Assembly (NCBI RefSeq): GCF_011378855.1
Contig: NZ_WTLB01000006.1
Coordinates: 53,579 to 117,578 of the forward strand
Source: Pseudoalteromonas sp. Z1A8
Lineage (GTDB): Bacteria; Pseudomonadota; Gammaproteobacteria; Enterobacterales; Alteromonadaceae
DNA length: 64,000 nt
Direction of reading: 5' to 3'
Under the pieces are notes generated by a model, which made no database searches, had not been told where the DNA came from, and worked only from the letters and a program-made list of their open reading frames with translations. A program made the position numbers and the translations under genes. Every line of letters begins with the position of its first letter. The first letter of the stretch is position 1. Positions 1 to 8,937 of this stretch are shown here, piece after piece.

Positions 1-1
1 C

Positions 2-1114
2 GGCGAGTTTGGCTATTTACTGTATGGCTCAGACATCGATACTTTAAATCAAGCAGGTCGTCGTTTTATTCAATTACTTCAGCAGCAAACGGGGTTGTTT
101 GATATTAGTTCAACTATCGACCCTGCAAGCAAAGAAGTACAAATGAGTCTTAAACCAGTTGCATACGATTTAGGCTTAGATTTGGCAGATATTGCAAACC
201 AAGTGGGTGCTAGTTTTTATGGTGGCGAAGCACAGCGCGTCATCCGAAACGGTGAAGAAGTACGTGTAATGGTACGTTACCCTAAACTGACTCGAGAAGC
301 ATTTTCATCGCTTAAACACACCGTTGTTACTACACCGCAAGGTCGAGAAGTATTACTTGGCGATGTAGTAGAATTAACAGAAACGCCAGGAATTAGCTAT
401 ATACGTCGCGAAGGCGGTTATCGTACCGTGTATGTTTATGGCAATATTGATGAAGAGCAAATTGAGCCAGGTGAAGTAGTTAAGCAAGTAAAAGAAAACT
501 TACTGCCACAGTTAATAGAAGAATTCCCAAGTGTTAAATCAGAACTTGGTGGTGCAATAGAAGAGCAGCAAGCTCAAGCTAATGAGCAAATAATGTTTTT
601 TATTGGCGGGATGATTTTAGTATACATACTGCTAGCTGTACCGCTTAAAAGTTATTCGCAACCGCTTATTGTAATGTCGGTTATTCCGTTTAGTTTAACC
701 GGGGCTATTTGGGGTCATTACTGGTTTGATTTAGATATGAGCTTAATGTCGGGATTTGGCTTAATTGCCGCAGCAGGTGTTGTTATAAATGACTCACTTG
801 TAATGACCGATTACGTTAACCAAGTTCGCCGCGAAGGTGTTAGCGTTAAAAATGCAGTAATAGAAGCTGGTTGTGCCCGTTTTAGAGCAATACTATTAAC
901 GTCGATAACAACCTTTGCTGGTGTATTACCTATTATGTTTGAAACAAGCCTGCAGGCTAAGTTTGTAATACCAATGGCAGTAGCGCTTGGCTTTGCAGTT
1001 ATGTTTGCAACGTTAATAACGCTTATATTAGTACCGTGTTTATATATTATTTTAGGTGATATTGGTGCGGTGTTTAAGCGCCCATTTAAAGGTCGAGCTG
1101 CTAAAGTCTCGTAG
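2..1114 (+). CDS. RND efflux pump inner-membrane permease, C-terminal part (5' truncated by window edge)
   Basis: This is the C-terminal ~370 residues of a resistance-nodulation-division permease, which would export drugs or lipids by proton antiport through a tripartite envelope pump. The open frame runs in from the window edge, so the true start lies outside. A porter-domain stretch is followed by a run of membrane helices, and GVVINDSLVMTDYVNQ matches the conserved HAE1-type segment after the large periplasmic loop. The protein ends with a helix and a short basic tail (FKRPFKGRAAK). The substrate cannot be told from this part. A strong hairpin terminator follows the stop. The membrane-fusion partner is presumably upstream, outside the window. 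Confidence 0.9.
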   Translation, partial: GEFGYLLYGSDIDTLNQAGRRFIQLLQQQTGLFDISSTIDPASKEVQMSLKPVAYDLGLDLADIANQVGASFYGGEAQRVIRNGEEVRVMVRYPKLTREAFSSLKHTVVTTPQGREVLLGDVVELTETPGISYIRREGGYRTVYVYGNIDEEQIEPGEVVKQVKENLLPQLIEEFPSVKSELGGAIEEQQAQANEQIMFFIGGMILVYILLAVPLKSYSQPLIVMSVIPFSLTGAIWGHYWFDLDMSLMSGFGLIAAAGVVINDSLVMTDYVNQVRREGVSVKNAVIEAGCARFRAILLTSITTFAGVLPIMFETSLQAKFVIPMAVALGFAVMFATLITLILVPCLYIILGDIGAVFKRPFKGRAAKVS

Positions 1115-1140
1115 ATAAAAATATAAAAATATAAAGTATA

Positions 1141-1178
1141 AAAAAAGCACTGACCGTTATTAACGCTCAGTGCTTTTT
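1141..1178. terminator. Bidirectional intrinsic terminator
   Basis: An AAAGCACTGA stem pairs with TCAGTGCTTT and is flanked by A and T runs on both sides. It sits between the convergent RND permease gene and the cytochrome c' gene and can serve both. Confidence 0.9.
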
Positions 1179-1217
1179 ATTATCTATTTATTGTTGCTAG
1201 GTTAGCTACAGCAATAA

Positions 1218-1670
1218 TTAATCTTTAAATTGCTTATGGCAATCTTTACAGCCTTTAGCCCATGCGCCAAAAGCTTTACCAATTACGGCTTTATCGCCCG
1301 ATTGAGCAGCTAACGCTAGCTTATCTGCATTTGCTGCAAAAGCATTTGCTTTTTCAACGAAGGTTGCATTTTCGGCCCAAACAGCAGCAAGTGCAGCTGT
1401 GTCGCCTTTATCTGTTCCTTCGTAAAACGCTTCCCATGGCATTTTTGAAAGTGCAGCAGCGTTGTTAGCACGCATTTTAAATTGTTCTGCATCAAAAGGT
1501 ACTTTACCTTTTAGCATTGCGCCCATGTCACCAATTTGCACTGAGATCATTGAAAACGCTGCTTGGCGGTATTCAATTGCATCACTTGGTTCTTTAAATG
1601 CAGAATTTGCCGATACGCTAAGTGCACATGTAGCTAATGCTATACCTGCTAATATTTTTTTAAATTTCAT
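1218..1670 (-). CDS. Class II cytochrome c (cytochrome c' family)
   Basis: This is a periplasmic heme protein of 150 residues, the usual size for cytochrome c'. It begins with a Sec signal peptide (MKFKKILAGIALATCALSVSA). The only heme motif, CKDCH, lies at the extreme C-terminus (about residues 141-145), which is where class II cytochromes carry it, followed only by KQFKD. The body is alanine-rich and helical, consistent with a four-helix bundle. Family members bind or carry NO or electrons; the partner here is unknown. AGGGG lies 7 nt before the ATG. The gene stands alone and shares a terminator with the RND gene. Confidence 0.88.
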   Translation of the reverse strand: MKFKKILAGIALATCALSVSANSAFKEPSDAIEYRQAAFSMISVQIGDMGAMLKGKVPFDAEQFKMRANNAAALSKMPWEAFYEGTDKGDTAALAAVWAENATFVEKANAFAANADKLALAAQSGDKAVIGKAFGAWAKGCKDCHKQFKD

Positions 1671-1760
1671 AGTTTGCCCCTGTTGAATATTATTCCTAAT
1701 TTAATATCTTGTATGTAACGTCATTTTTATTCAAGCGAATACGATGGATTTAATGAAAAG

Positions 1761-2231
1761 TTAATCATTAATGCCTATATCGGCAAATATCATGCCTCGT
1801 CGCATGCTGCGGGTTGCTAAAAACACTTCACCTAATAACGAAATAAATGCACAAATGAGCAGTGCCATTGCAGCTACAAAACAACAAGCAATGGTCACGC
1901 TTAAGTTAATTGATTGAATGTGCGACAAGAATAAAAACATAACCACAGCACATACAAGTAAGGCACTTAATACACTTAAACTAAAAGCAATATGTATACA
2001 TCGAGATCGTTTTAATAAAGCGCGGAGTTCTGTTGCTAGCGACTTATTAAAATCGTCATCTGTATTTACTTTTAATCTTCGCTCCAATAAGCGCGCTCTG
2101 TCGGTAATTCGTGCTAAGCGATTAGATAAAACACCTAAAGTTGCTGCTATACCTGTGATTAAAAATACGGGGGCAACGGCCGTTTGAATTACTTTTGCCA
2201 TAGTTAAAATGTTAATTACTTCGCTATTCAT
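1761..2231 (-). CDS. DUF2721 family membrane protein
   Basis: A 156-residue inner-membrane protein. There is a hydrophobic N-terminal segment (about residues 15-37), then a basic stretch rich in arginine (NRLARITDRARLLERRL), then two further helices around residues 75-135. The helix, RARLLE-type amphipathic stretch and two helices fit DUF2721, a family of unknown function. It is monocistronic by position, with cytochrome c' downstream and a divergent peptidase upstream. No catalytic motif is visible. Confidence 0.75.
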   Translation of the reverse strand: MNSEVINILTMAKVIQTAVAPVFLITGIAATLGVLSNRLARITDRARLLERRLKVNTDDDFNKSLATELRALLKRSRCIHIAFSLSVLSALLVCAVVMFLFLSHIQSINLSVTIACCFVAAMALLICAFISLLGEVFLATRSMRRGMIFADIGIND

Positions 2232-2422
2232 TACTACCCTTAATCAGTTGAGCTTAAAAGTGATTTATATATTTACAGAGTACCTGATGTAGGCTTGTTA
2301 AGAAAAGAGGAATTACGTTGATTTATTTTACATAGCTTCACAAACTAAATCACAATAAAGGCCATTTATAGGTATATTTAACTACTTAATAAAAAATAAA
2401 AATACAACAAGGACTTTGACTG

Positions 2423-4597
2423 ATGAAACGTACCCCATTTTCACTTGCTGCACTATCGCTCGCTATTTTAAGTGGCTGTAATCAAGCCCCTGAAGAAACT
2501 CAAAAAAATAATACGCAAGTTAAAACAACTCAAGTTGCACAAGCTATTGCACCGGTTGCTAAAAAAGTGCCGCACGAAATGACTATTCATGGTGATACAC
2601 GTATAGATGATTACTATTGGCTACGTGATGACGAACGTAAAGCGCCAGCGGTAATTAACTATTTAGAAGCTGAAAATACATACACTGATGCCATGCTTGC
2701 ACACACTAAAACGCTGCAAAGTGAGTTGTTTGAAGAGCTAAAAGGGCGCATTCAAAAAGACGATGATTCAGTCCCAGTTAAAAGCGGTGATTATTTTTAC
2801 TCAACGCAAACACGTGGCGATAACGAATACACTACTTACTTACGCAGTAGCGATTTTGCAGGTACCGATCAGCAAGTTATTTTAGATGTAAATGAGCTTG
2901 CTAAAGATCACGATTATTATGCAGTAAGCGGTTTAGATGTAAGCCCGAATGGCAATTTAATGGCTTATGGTGAAGACACCGTTAGTCGTCGTATTTATAG
3001 CGTAAAAATAAAAGATTTAACTACCGGTAAATTACTCGAAGACACACTTGAAGGCACCAACGGTGGCATTGTGTGGGCAAACGATAATAAAACGGTTTAC
3101 TACATTAAAAAAGATTTACAAACCTTGTTAGGCTACCAAGTGTATCGTCATACGCTAGGTACACCGCAAGCTGATGATGAGCTAATTTACGAAGAAACTG
3201 ATACCAGTTACTACATGGGTATGAGTAAAAGCAAAGACGAGTCAGAGATTTATATTTGGCACAGCAGCACGGCCGCATCAGGCGTATCGGTATTAAGTGC
3301 TGATGATGCTAAAGCAATGCCTAAGCGTTTAATTGAGCGCGAAGCAGGGCTTGAATATGAAATTTCTAAACTAGGGAATACTTACTACATTGTCACTAAC
3401 TTAGATGCTGTAAATTTTCAGCTGATGAAAGTTGATATTGATAAAGCAGGCGACAAAGCTAATTGGCAAAGTGTGATCCCAGCGCGCGATGATATTAAAC
3501 TCGAAGGCATTGATTTATTTAATGACTACTTAGTTTATCAAGAACGTGAAATGGGCCAATCAAAGTTGATTGCGCGTGATTTAAAAACAGGTAAAGAGTT
3601 ACCACTGAGCTTTAACGATAGCGCTTATACAATTGGTACTTATGGCAATAACGATATAGATAGCAGCACGTTACGTGTTTACTACACAAGCATGACTACA
3701 CCAAGCTCGTCGTACGATGTAGATTTAGCGACTGGCGATAAAGCGCTTCTTAAGCAACAGGTTGTGTTAGGTGATTTTGATGCTGACAATTACGCTTCAG
3801 AGCGTATTTTTGTAACAGCACGCGATGGCATAAAAGTACCGGTAAGCTTAGTTTACCGTAAAGATGCGTTTAAAAAAGATGGCACTAACCCGCTACTGCA
3901 ATATGGTTATGGGTCGTACGGTGCAACCATGGATCCAACGTTCTCAAGCTCACGCTTGAGCTTATTAGACCGTGGTTTTGTATTTGCAATTGCCCATGTA
4001 CGTGGCTCGCAAATGCTAGGTCGTCCTTGGTACGAAGACGGCAAGCTACTCACTAAAAAGAATACATTTAATGACTTTGTTGACGTAACCAAAGCATTGG
4101 TTTCTCAAAAGTATGGCGCAAAAGATGAAATATTTGCGTTAGGTGGCAGTGCTGGTGGCTTATTAATGGGCGCAGTAGCAAACCAAGCGCCTGAGCTTTA
4201 TAAAGGGATGGTTGCTGCGGTACCGTTTGTGGATGTAGTAACAACGATGCTTGATGCGAGTATTCCGCTTACAACAAATGAATACGGCGAATGGGGTAAT
4301 CCTAACGAAAAAGCGTATTACGATTACATGCTGTCTTACTCGCCATACGACCAAGTATCTAAGCAAGCGTACCCTAATATGCTGGTAACAACGGGTCTGC
4401 ACGATTCACAAGTTCAATACTTTGAGCCTGCAAAATGGGTTGCTAAGCTTCGTGACTATAAAACTGATGACAATAAGTTATTGTTTAAAATAGATATGGA
4501 AGCAGGGCATGGCGGCGCATCGGGTCGCTTTAAACGCTTAGAAGATACCGCGCTAAACTATGCATTTATGCTTGATTTAGCGGGTATTAAAAAGTAA
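2423..4597 (+). CDS. Oligopeptidase B-like S9 family serine peptidase, predicted lipoprotein
   Basis: A prolyl-oligopeptidase-fold enzyme of 724 residues that would cut short peptides, in oligopeptidase B usually after basic residues. The N-terminus is a lipoprotein signal with lipobox LSGC, so it is probably membrane-anchored in the envelope, unlike cytoplasmic PtrB. A beta-propeller region opens with the family segment IDDYYWLRDDER. The C-terminal alpha/beta hydrolase holds the triad: Ser576 in GGSAGG, Asp661 in GLHDSQ and His696 in EAGHGG. RBS AAGGA lies before the ATG. It is a single gene with its own terminator. Whether it prefers basic residues or proline is inferred from family resemblance only. 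Confidence 0.88.
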   Translation: MKRTPFSLAALSLAILSGCNQAPEETQKNNTQVKTTQVAQAIAPVAKKVPHEMTIHGDTRIDDYYWLRDDERKAPAVINYLEAENTYTDAMLAHTKTLQSELFEELKGRIQKDDDSVPVKSGDYFYSTQTRGDNEYTTYLRSSDFAGTDQQVILDVNELAKDHDYYAVSGLDVSPNGNLMAYGEDTVSRRIYSVKIKDLTTGKLLEDTLEGTNGGIVWANDNKTVYYIKKDLQTLLGYQVYRHTLGTPQADDELIYEETDTSYYMGMSKSKDESEIYIWHSSTAASGVSVLSADDAKAMPKRLIEREAGLEYEISKLGNTYYIVTNLDAVNFQLMKVDIDKAGDKANWQSVIPARDDIKLEGIDLFNDYLVYQEREMGQSKLIARDLKTGKELPLSFNDSAYTIGTYGNNDIDSSTLRVYYTSMTTPSSSYDVDLATGDKALLKQQVVLGDFDADNYASERIFVTARDGIKVPVSLVYRKDAFKKDGTNPLLQYGYGSYGATMDPTFSSSRLSLLDRGFVFAIAHVRGSQMLGRPWYEDGKLLTKKNTFNDFVDVTKALVSQKYGAKDEIFALGGSAGGLLMGAVANQAPELYKGMVAAVPFVDVVTTMLDASIPLTTNEYGEWGNPNEKAYYDYMLSYSPYDQVSKQAYPNMLVTTGLHDSQVQYFEPAKWVAKLRDYKTDDNKLLFKIDMEAGHGGASGRFKRLEDTALNYAFMLDLAGIKK

Positions 4598-4624
4598 TTA
4601 ATATTTAAATAGATTTAACTCAAT

Positions 4625-4654
4625 AAGGTGCTTTTTAAGAAAGCACCTTTTTTT
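4625..4654 (+). terminator. Intrinsic terminator of the S9 peptidase gene
   Basis: AAGGTGCTTT pairs with AAAGCACCTT, followed by a T run. The hairpin overlaps the last codons and stop of the convergent histidine kinase gene. Confidence 0.88.
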
Positions 4655-6122
4655 GTGGCAAATTAAAGCTAAACATCGTGCCTTTACCAATTTCACTTTG
4701 TACGTAAATTTCGCTATCCATCAGTTTTAATAACCCTCTGCAAATAGCCAATCCTAAACCACCTTGCTGGCGCCCTTCTTTATTAGAATTACTTGCTTGG
4801 TAGTGCGGATCAAAAATAGCATTCAGCTCATCTTCTTTTATGCCTACGCCCGTGTCTGATACATGCACAAATAGTTGATTATCGTCACTGCGTTTTACAT
4901 GTACTGCAATGCTGCCTCCACGAGGGGTATGCCTAATTGCGTTATCAATTAAGTTGCTTAACACGCGCTCTAATTTAGCTATATCGGCAACCACAGGAAA
5001 ATCACAAATCGCAGGTTCTACCGACAAACTAATGCCTTTTTTATCAACGGCTAAACTAAATTTTGCCATGCAATCGTAAATGAGTTCACCTAAATTAAAG
5101 GTTTCTTTATTTATACTTATTTCGCCGTTTTCTAAGTGAGCAAGCTCAAATATTTGCTCTATGAGTAGCTTTAATTGCCCGCAATTATTAAGCGATACCT
5201 GTAAGTATTCTTGCTGCTCTTGTTTACTTAACTGCTCGCCCGATTGATTTAATACTTCTAAAAACCCTTGCAAGGAGGCAAGTGGTGTACGTAGGTCGTG
5301 CGATAAGTGAGTTAGTAACTCTTTGCGTTGTTTATCGCCTTGTTCAAGCGCTTTAAACTGCTCGTTAATACGGGTAAGCATGGCTTGAATACTTCGCCCT
5401 AAACTATGCACTTCATTACTTTTTTGCGTTGAATAATTACTTAGCTTTGTATCGGTAAGGCTGTAATTAGCCGCTTCTATATTACTAACATCGCGCGCTA
5501 AGCGCTGAATTGGATTGGTAAAAAATCGCAGTAAAATTAGCATCGCAATAAATAAAAATGCAAGTGCAGAGCCAAGCCATAAAGCGGCAAGCCATAACTT
5601 ATCATTGTTTTTTACCGTGCTTAGTGAGGTGTCGTAAGCCTCACCACCAATAATGACATATAAATAGCCTTGTAACTTATCGTGATTAAATACTGGCGCG
5701 GCTGAAAATATTTTTTGTTGCTCTTTATTACGAGGGTTATCACCATAAATAGGTGTAGCGCTTGAATCGTTAATCAGTCTTTTTAAAGGCGTTAAACTAA
5801 TATGCGTGCGTTTAACTTTTCCTGGCTTTGCTGAGTAAGTAAGAATTTTTCCGGTTTCGTCTACAAAATAAAATTCAAACGCCGGGCCTAATAACATCAA
5901 GGTATGAAAGAGGTTTTCAAGCGCTTTGTAGTCGTAAACCCCCTCTTTTATTAATGGGTTATCTTGTACTAAATGCTCAGCTAACGCTAAGTGCAGATTT
6001 TGTTCGGCGTGGTGTTTTGAAGTCAGTTCTAATTGCTTGCTCCAGCCGTAAACAAGGGCGCAAATAAAACAAAAAATTACGACTAGCGATATAGCTAATT
6101 TTTGATACAAGGATAATTTCAT
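4635..6122 (-). CDS. Two-component sensor histidine kinase
   Basis: A membrane sensor kinase of 495 residues. One N-terminal transmembrane helix (about 10-27), a ~145-residue periplasmic sensor region, a second helix (about 178-200), a HAMP linker, a HisKA domain with the phospho-accepting His275 in LSHDLRTP, and a HATPase domain with N box (NLIDNAIRHTP), G1 (DTGVGI) and G2 (GGLGLAI). It lies 10 nt downstream of its response regulator, so the two are surely co-expressed. The signal is unknown, but the pair follows two spondin-domain genes on the same strand, so those may be targets or inputs. The 3' end overlaps the terminator of the convergent peptidase gene. Confidence 0.92.
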   Translation of the reverse strand: MKLSLYQKLAISLVVIFCFICALVYGWSKQLELTSKHHAEQNLHLALAEHLVQDNPLIKEGVYDYKALENLFHTLMLLGPAFEFYFVDETGKILTYSAKPGKVKRTHISLTPLKRLINDSSATPIYGDNPRNKEQQKIFSAAPVFNHDKLQGYLYVIIGGEAYDTSLSTVKNNDKLWLAALWLGSALAFLFIAMLILLRFFTNPIQRLARDVSNIEAANYSLTDTKLSNYSTQKSNEVHSLGRSIQAMLTRINEQFKALEQGDKQRKELLTHLSHDLRTPLASLQGFLEVLNQSGEQLSKQEQQEYLQVSLNNCGQLKLLIEQIFELAHLENGEISINKETFNLGELIYDCMAKFSLAVDKKGISLSVEPAICDFPVVADIAKLERVLSNLIDNAIRHTPRGGSIAVHVKRSDDNQLFVHVSDTGVGIKEDELNAIFDPHYQASNSNKEGRQQGGLGLAICRGLLKLMDSEIYVQSEIGKGTMFSFNLPQKKVLS

Positions 6123-6132
6123 AATAGGTGTC

Positions 6133-6858
6133 TTAATTGAGTTGGCTAGGGTTTAGTTTGTAACCAACACCCCAAACGGTTTCGATAATAGGCGCTTGTT
6201 GGTGTTCTTCTAGCTTGGCACGTAATCGGTTGATATGTGAATTAACCGTATGCTCGTAGCCACTATGCTGATAACCCCATACTTTATCGAGTAATTGCTG
6301 GCGACTAAAAACATGATTAGGGTGGCGTGCAAAGTAAACGAGTAAATCAAATTCGGTGGCGGTAAGGTTAAGTGCTTGCTTTCCCAAATACACTTGGTGC
6401 GAACTAAATTCTATATTGAGTGAGCCTACATTTAGTGTTTGTTCGCTATCAATGGGGGAGTTGTCGTTATTTTGGCTAGCGAGTAGCTGTGCTCTGTGGC
6501 GTAATTGGGTTTTTACTCTGGCTTGTAATTCGCGTGCAAAAAAGGGTTTGCAAATATAATCATCGGCGCCCATTTCAAGGCCAATAACTCTGTCCATATC
6601 GCTACTAAGCGCGGTGAGTAAAATAACGGAGGTAGTAGGGTAATGCTCTTTTATTTTTCGGCATAAGCTCAAACCATCCATTTGGGGTAAGTTTATATCG
6701 AGTAAAATAAGTCCGTAGGGATGCTTAGCTATTTTTTTTAAGGCAAGTTCTGCGCTTACAACATGATCAACATGTAAGTTAAGCGACGTTAGCTGTGTGG
6801 TAATTAACTTACCTATTTCTCTGTCATCTTCTACTACTAATATTTTTTCGTGACGCAT
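6133..6858 (-). CDS. OmpR/PhoB-family response regulator
   Basis: A 241-residue transcription regulator. The receiver domain (about 1-120) has the acidic pocket ED/D at residues 10-12, phospho-acceptor Asp54 in LLDINLPQMDG and the conserved lysine in ICKPF. A C-terminal winged helix-turn-helix follows (about 145-235), ending VWGVGYKL as is typical for this family. It precedes its kinase by 10 nt. The target genes are unknown; the adjacent spondin genes are the obvious candidates. A hairpin at 6871-6894 separates it from them, so it may also have its own promoter. Confidence 0.93.
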   Translation of the reverse strand: MRHEKILVVEDDREIGKLITTQLTSLNLHVDHVVSAELALKKIAKHPYGLILLDINLPQMDGLSLCRKIKEHYPTTSVILLTALSSDMDRVIGLEMGADDYICKPFFARELQARVKTQLRHRAQLLASQNNDNSPIDSEQTLNVGSLNIEFSSHQVYLGKQALNLTATEFDLLVYFARHPNHVFSRQQLLDKVWGYQHSGYEHTVNSHINRLRAKLEEHQQAPIIETVWGVGYKLNPSQLN

Positions 6859-6870
6859 GTATTACCTCGT

Positions 6871-6894
6871 AAAAAGGGGGGCATCCATGCTCCC
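6871..6894 (-). terminator. Probable partial terminator between the spondin genes and the two-component genes
   Basis: On the minus strand GGGAGCAT pairs with ATGCCCCC (one mismatch), followed by TTTTT. The short imperfect stem suggests partial rather than full termination, which would set the regulator genes below the spondin genes in transcript level. Confidence 0.5.
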
Positions 6895-6920
6895 TTACTT
6901 CCCCATTACAAGCTGGAACG

Positions 6921-7664
6921 TTACTGCGTGCGCGTAATTACTATTTTCGATACTGGGTTATCAAACTTATGTTCAACACCAAGTGCTGATGTAGATAATC
7001 CATCTTGATTTGAAACAATACCTGGATGCATTGTTATTATATCGGCTGTATCGTCACGTATTTCGTTAAATCCTTCACCGCTAGCGGCTGGACCTGGCAC
7101 AGTTTCAGCTGTTTCTGTATTTGCTTCCGTACCCGCATCATAAGCAGTCGTAGTGCGTGATAACGAACCGCCAACTTCTAATGTTGATACATCTAAAGAA
7201 CTAAGACCGGTAAATGCATCATTTGTATTCCCAAGCATTGCAGCAAATGACAAATTAAGCGTTTCTTGATCTTCAACAGAAATAACTACTGTGGTTGTCT
7301 CACCAGGGCCAATGCCTCCTTCAGCTGAAACAGCAGCAAGCGCACTTTCGTAGCTTAGGTATTCTTCATTTGCGCCGCTTTCTGCGAGCATTTCTAAACC
7401 AACAGAAGCCGTTGTGCCGAATGTCCAAGGTGCTTCATCGTCAAAAGCAATGACAGAGAGCGGTGATAAAGGCTGCCCAGCAGTTAAATTACTAAACGTA
7501 ATTGTAAATTCGCTAATTACAAGTTCTACAACAATTGGTTCAACAACGACCGGCTCTTCTATTATTGGATCGTCATTATCGTTATCGCTACACGCTGCAA
7601 GTGTGGTTGCAAGTGCAAGCACTAGTAGACTTTTTTTAAGGTTGTTAGCAGATGACATAATCAT
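6921..7664 (-). CDS. Spondin-domain lipoprotein
   Basis: A 247-residue surface or periplasmic lipoprotein. The lipoprotein signal ends LAAC, followed by an acidic Asp/Asn/Pro/Val-rich linker of about 25 residues. The rest resembles the Spondin_N fold: TFSNLTAGQPLSPL at the start, an AYDAGTE motif, and a HPG segment near the C-terminus. These are shared with the upstream paralogue. Spondin_N domains bind a metal ion and mediate adhesion in eukaryotic F-spondin; the bacterial role is unknown. The start lies 4 nt after the stop of the upstream spondin gene, so they form an operon. ATG at 7658 is an alternative start. Confidence 0.8.
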   Translation of the reverse strand: MIMSSANNLKKSLLVLALATTLAACSDNDNDDPIIEEPVVVEPIVVELVISEFTITFSNLTAGQPLSPLSVIAFDDEAPWTFGTTASVGLEMLAESGANEEYLSYESALAAVSAEGGIGPGETTTVVISVEDQETLNLSFAAMLGNTNDAFTGLSSLDVSTLEVGGSLSRTTTAYDAGTEANTETAETVPGPAASGEGFNEIRDDTADIITMHPGIVSNQDGLSTSALGVEHKFDNPVSKIVITRTQ

Positions 7665-7668
7665 GATC

Positions 7669-8370
7669 CTACTTAACTGTAACGGTTAATTGAGCTACTG
7701 GGTTTAACCATCTGTGTACTGTATTGCTTAAATCGCTATTACCGGCTTCTAAATCGTCATCGCCTAAGCTACCAGGGTGAATATGAATACTTGTATTTGT
7801 ATCACCACTTAATATGCCAGTACCGCCAGTGCCAGCGTCGCCACCTGGAGCTGCTGGAATACCTGGAGTACCTGGTGCACCAGAGCCTTCAACTACAAGT
7901 TCATTGTTTTGTTCTGTGCCTGCATCGTAAGCATTTAAATTAATTGTGTAAGTACCCGCTTCTGTTGGGATTTTCCAGCTGTTTAAGCCTACAAAACCAT
8001 CATTAGTTGGCAGCATCATTGCAGTTAATGATAGGTATTCGTTACCGTCAGTAGTGGTCAGTGTTGCCGTTGTAGATGAGGCTGGTGCAAGTAAACCTTC
8101 AGCTGGATTTGCAGCCATATCACTGCCCGCAGCAGTTGCTTGTGCAACTAGTTCTGCAATATTTCCGCCCTCAGCCATTGTTTGTAGTGCAGAAGAAGCT
8201 TCTGTTGCTACTTCAAATAGTGTGTCTTCGCTGTTGTGTGCTGTAATTAATAGTGGAGTAAAGTGAATACCCTTGGTTAGGTTAGTAACCTTTAAGTCTA
8301 ACTCTGCGGCCATAGTCGACTGGCTAGCTGCCGCTAAAAGAATTGCGATTGTTAATGTAGAAGTTTTCAT
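7669..8370 (-). CDS. Secreted spondin-domain protein
   Basis: A 233-residue exported protein with a cleavable signal peptide (MKTSTLTIAILLAAASQSTMA) and no lipobox cysteine. The Spondin_N-like body contains VTNLTKGIHFTPL, AYDAGTEQN and IHPGSL, the same landmarks as the next gene. Between them is a collagen-like Gly/Pro/Ala stretch (GAPGTPGIPAAPGG). I chose the ATG at 8370 because AGGAA precedes it at good spacing and the signal peptide starts there; an upstream in-frame extension to 8433 has no support. First gene of the spondin/two-component cluster and divergent from the DUF4870 gene. Confidence 0.8.
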   Translation of the reverse strand: MKTSTLTIAILLAAASQSTMAAELDLKVTNLTKGIHFTPLLITAHNSEDTLFEVATEASSALQTMAEGGNIAELVAQATAAGSDMAANPAEGLLAPASSTTATLTTTDGNEYLSLTAMMLPTNDGFVGLNSWKIPTEAGTYTINLNAYDAGTEQNNELVVEGSGAPGTPGIPAAPGGDAGTGGTGILSGDTNTSIHIHPGSLGDDDLEAGNSDLSNTVHRWLNPVAQLTVTVK

Positions 8371-8555
8371 TATTATTTCCTGTAAGTGATGATTCGAGTT
8401 AAGTATTGAATAATCGTCTCCAGAAACTCTCACAAACTTATCACTTTTTTATCACAAGATTTCACGCTGTGATTTTTAAAGGTAAATACGCTGGTTGATT
8501 AGTAGACTTTTGTTTAGTTAAGAGGCAACATACATAAAACAAAAAGGAGAGTGTT

Positions 8556-8921
8556 ATGGAAGAAAATCAACAGGTTGAACCAGTTAATAAAGATGACCGT
8601 ACGTGGGCTATGTTATGCCATTTGAGTGCGCTTGCCGGATTTATTGTGCCGTTTGGCTCAATAATTGGGCCATTAATTGTGTGGTTAATTAAAAAAGATG
8701 AAATGCCAGTTGTTGACGTGCATGGTAAAAAAGCGCTTAACTTTCAAATAACGATGGCAATTGCATATGTAGTTTGTTTTTTACTGATGTTTGTAGCGGT
8801 AGGCTTAATATTACTACCTATAGTGGCAATTTTTGGGTTTGTAATGGTTGTAATGGCGAGTATTAAAGCTAACGAAGGTAAAGAGTTTAATTACCCGTTT
8901 AGTTTAAATTTGATAAAATAA
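8556..8921 (+). CDS. DUF4870 family small membrane protein
   Basis: A 121-residue membrane protein. A polar N-terminus leads into WAMLCHLSALAGFIVPF, the hallmark start of DUF4870, then IIGPLIVWLIKKDE and two further helices at about 65-110. Family members resemble Tic20-like membrane proteins; the function is unknown. A good AAAAGGAGAG ribosome-binding site precedes the ATG. The gene's terminator lies about 180 bp downstream because a repeat element sits between stop codon and terminator. Confidence 0.82.
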   Translation: MEENQQVEPVNKDDRTWAMLCHLSALAGFIVPFGSIIGPLIVWLIKKDEMPVVDVHGKKALNFQITMAIAYVVCFLLMFVAVGLILLPIVAIFGFVMVVMASIKANEGKEFNYPFSLNLIK

Positions 8922-8937
8922 AACCTCAGTTATTTTT

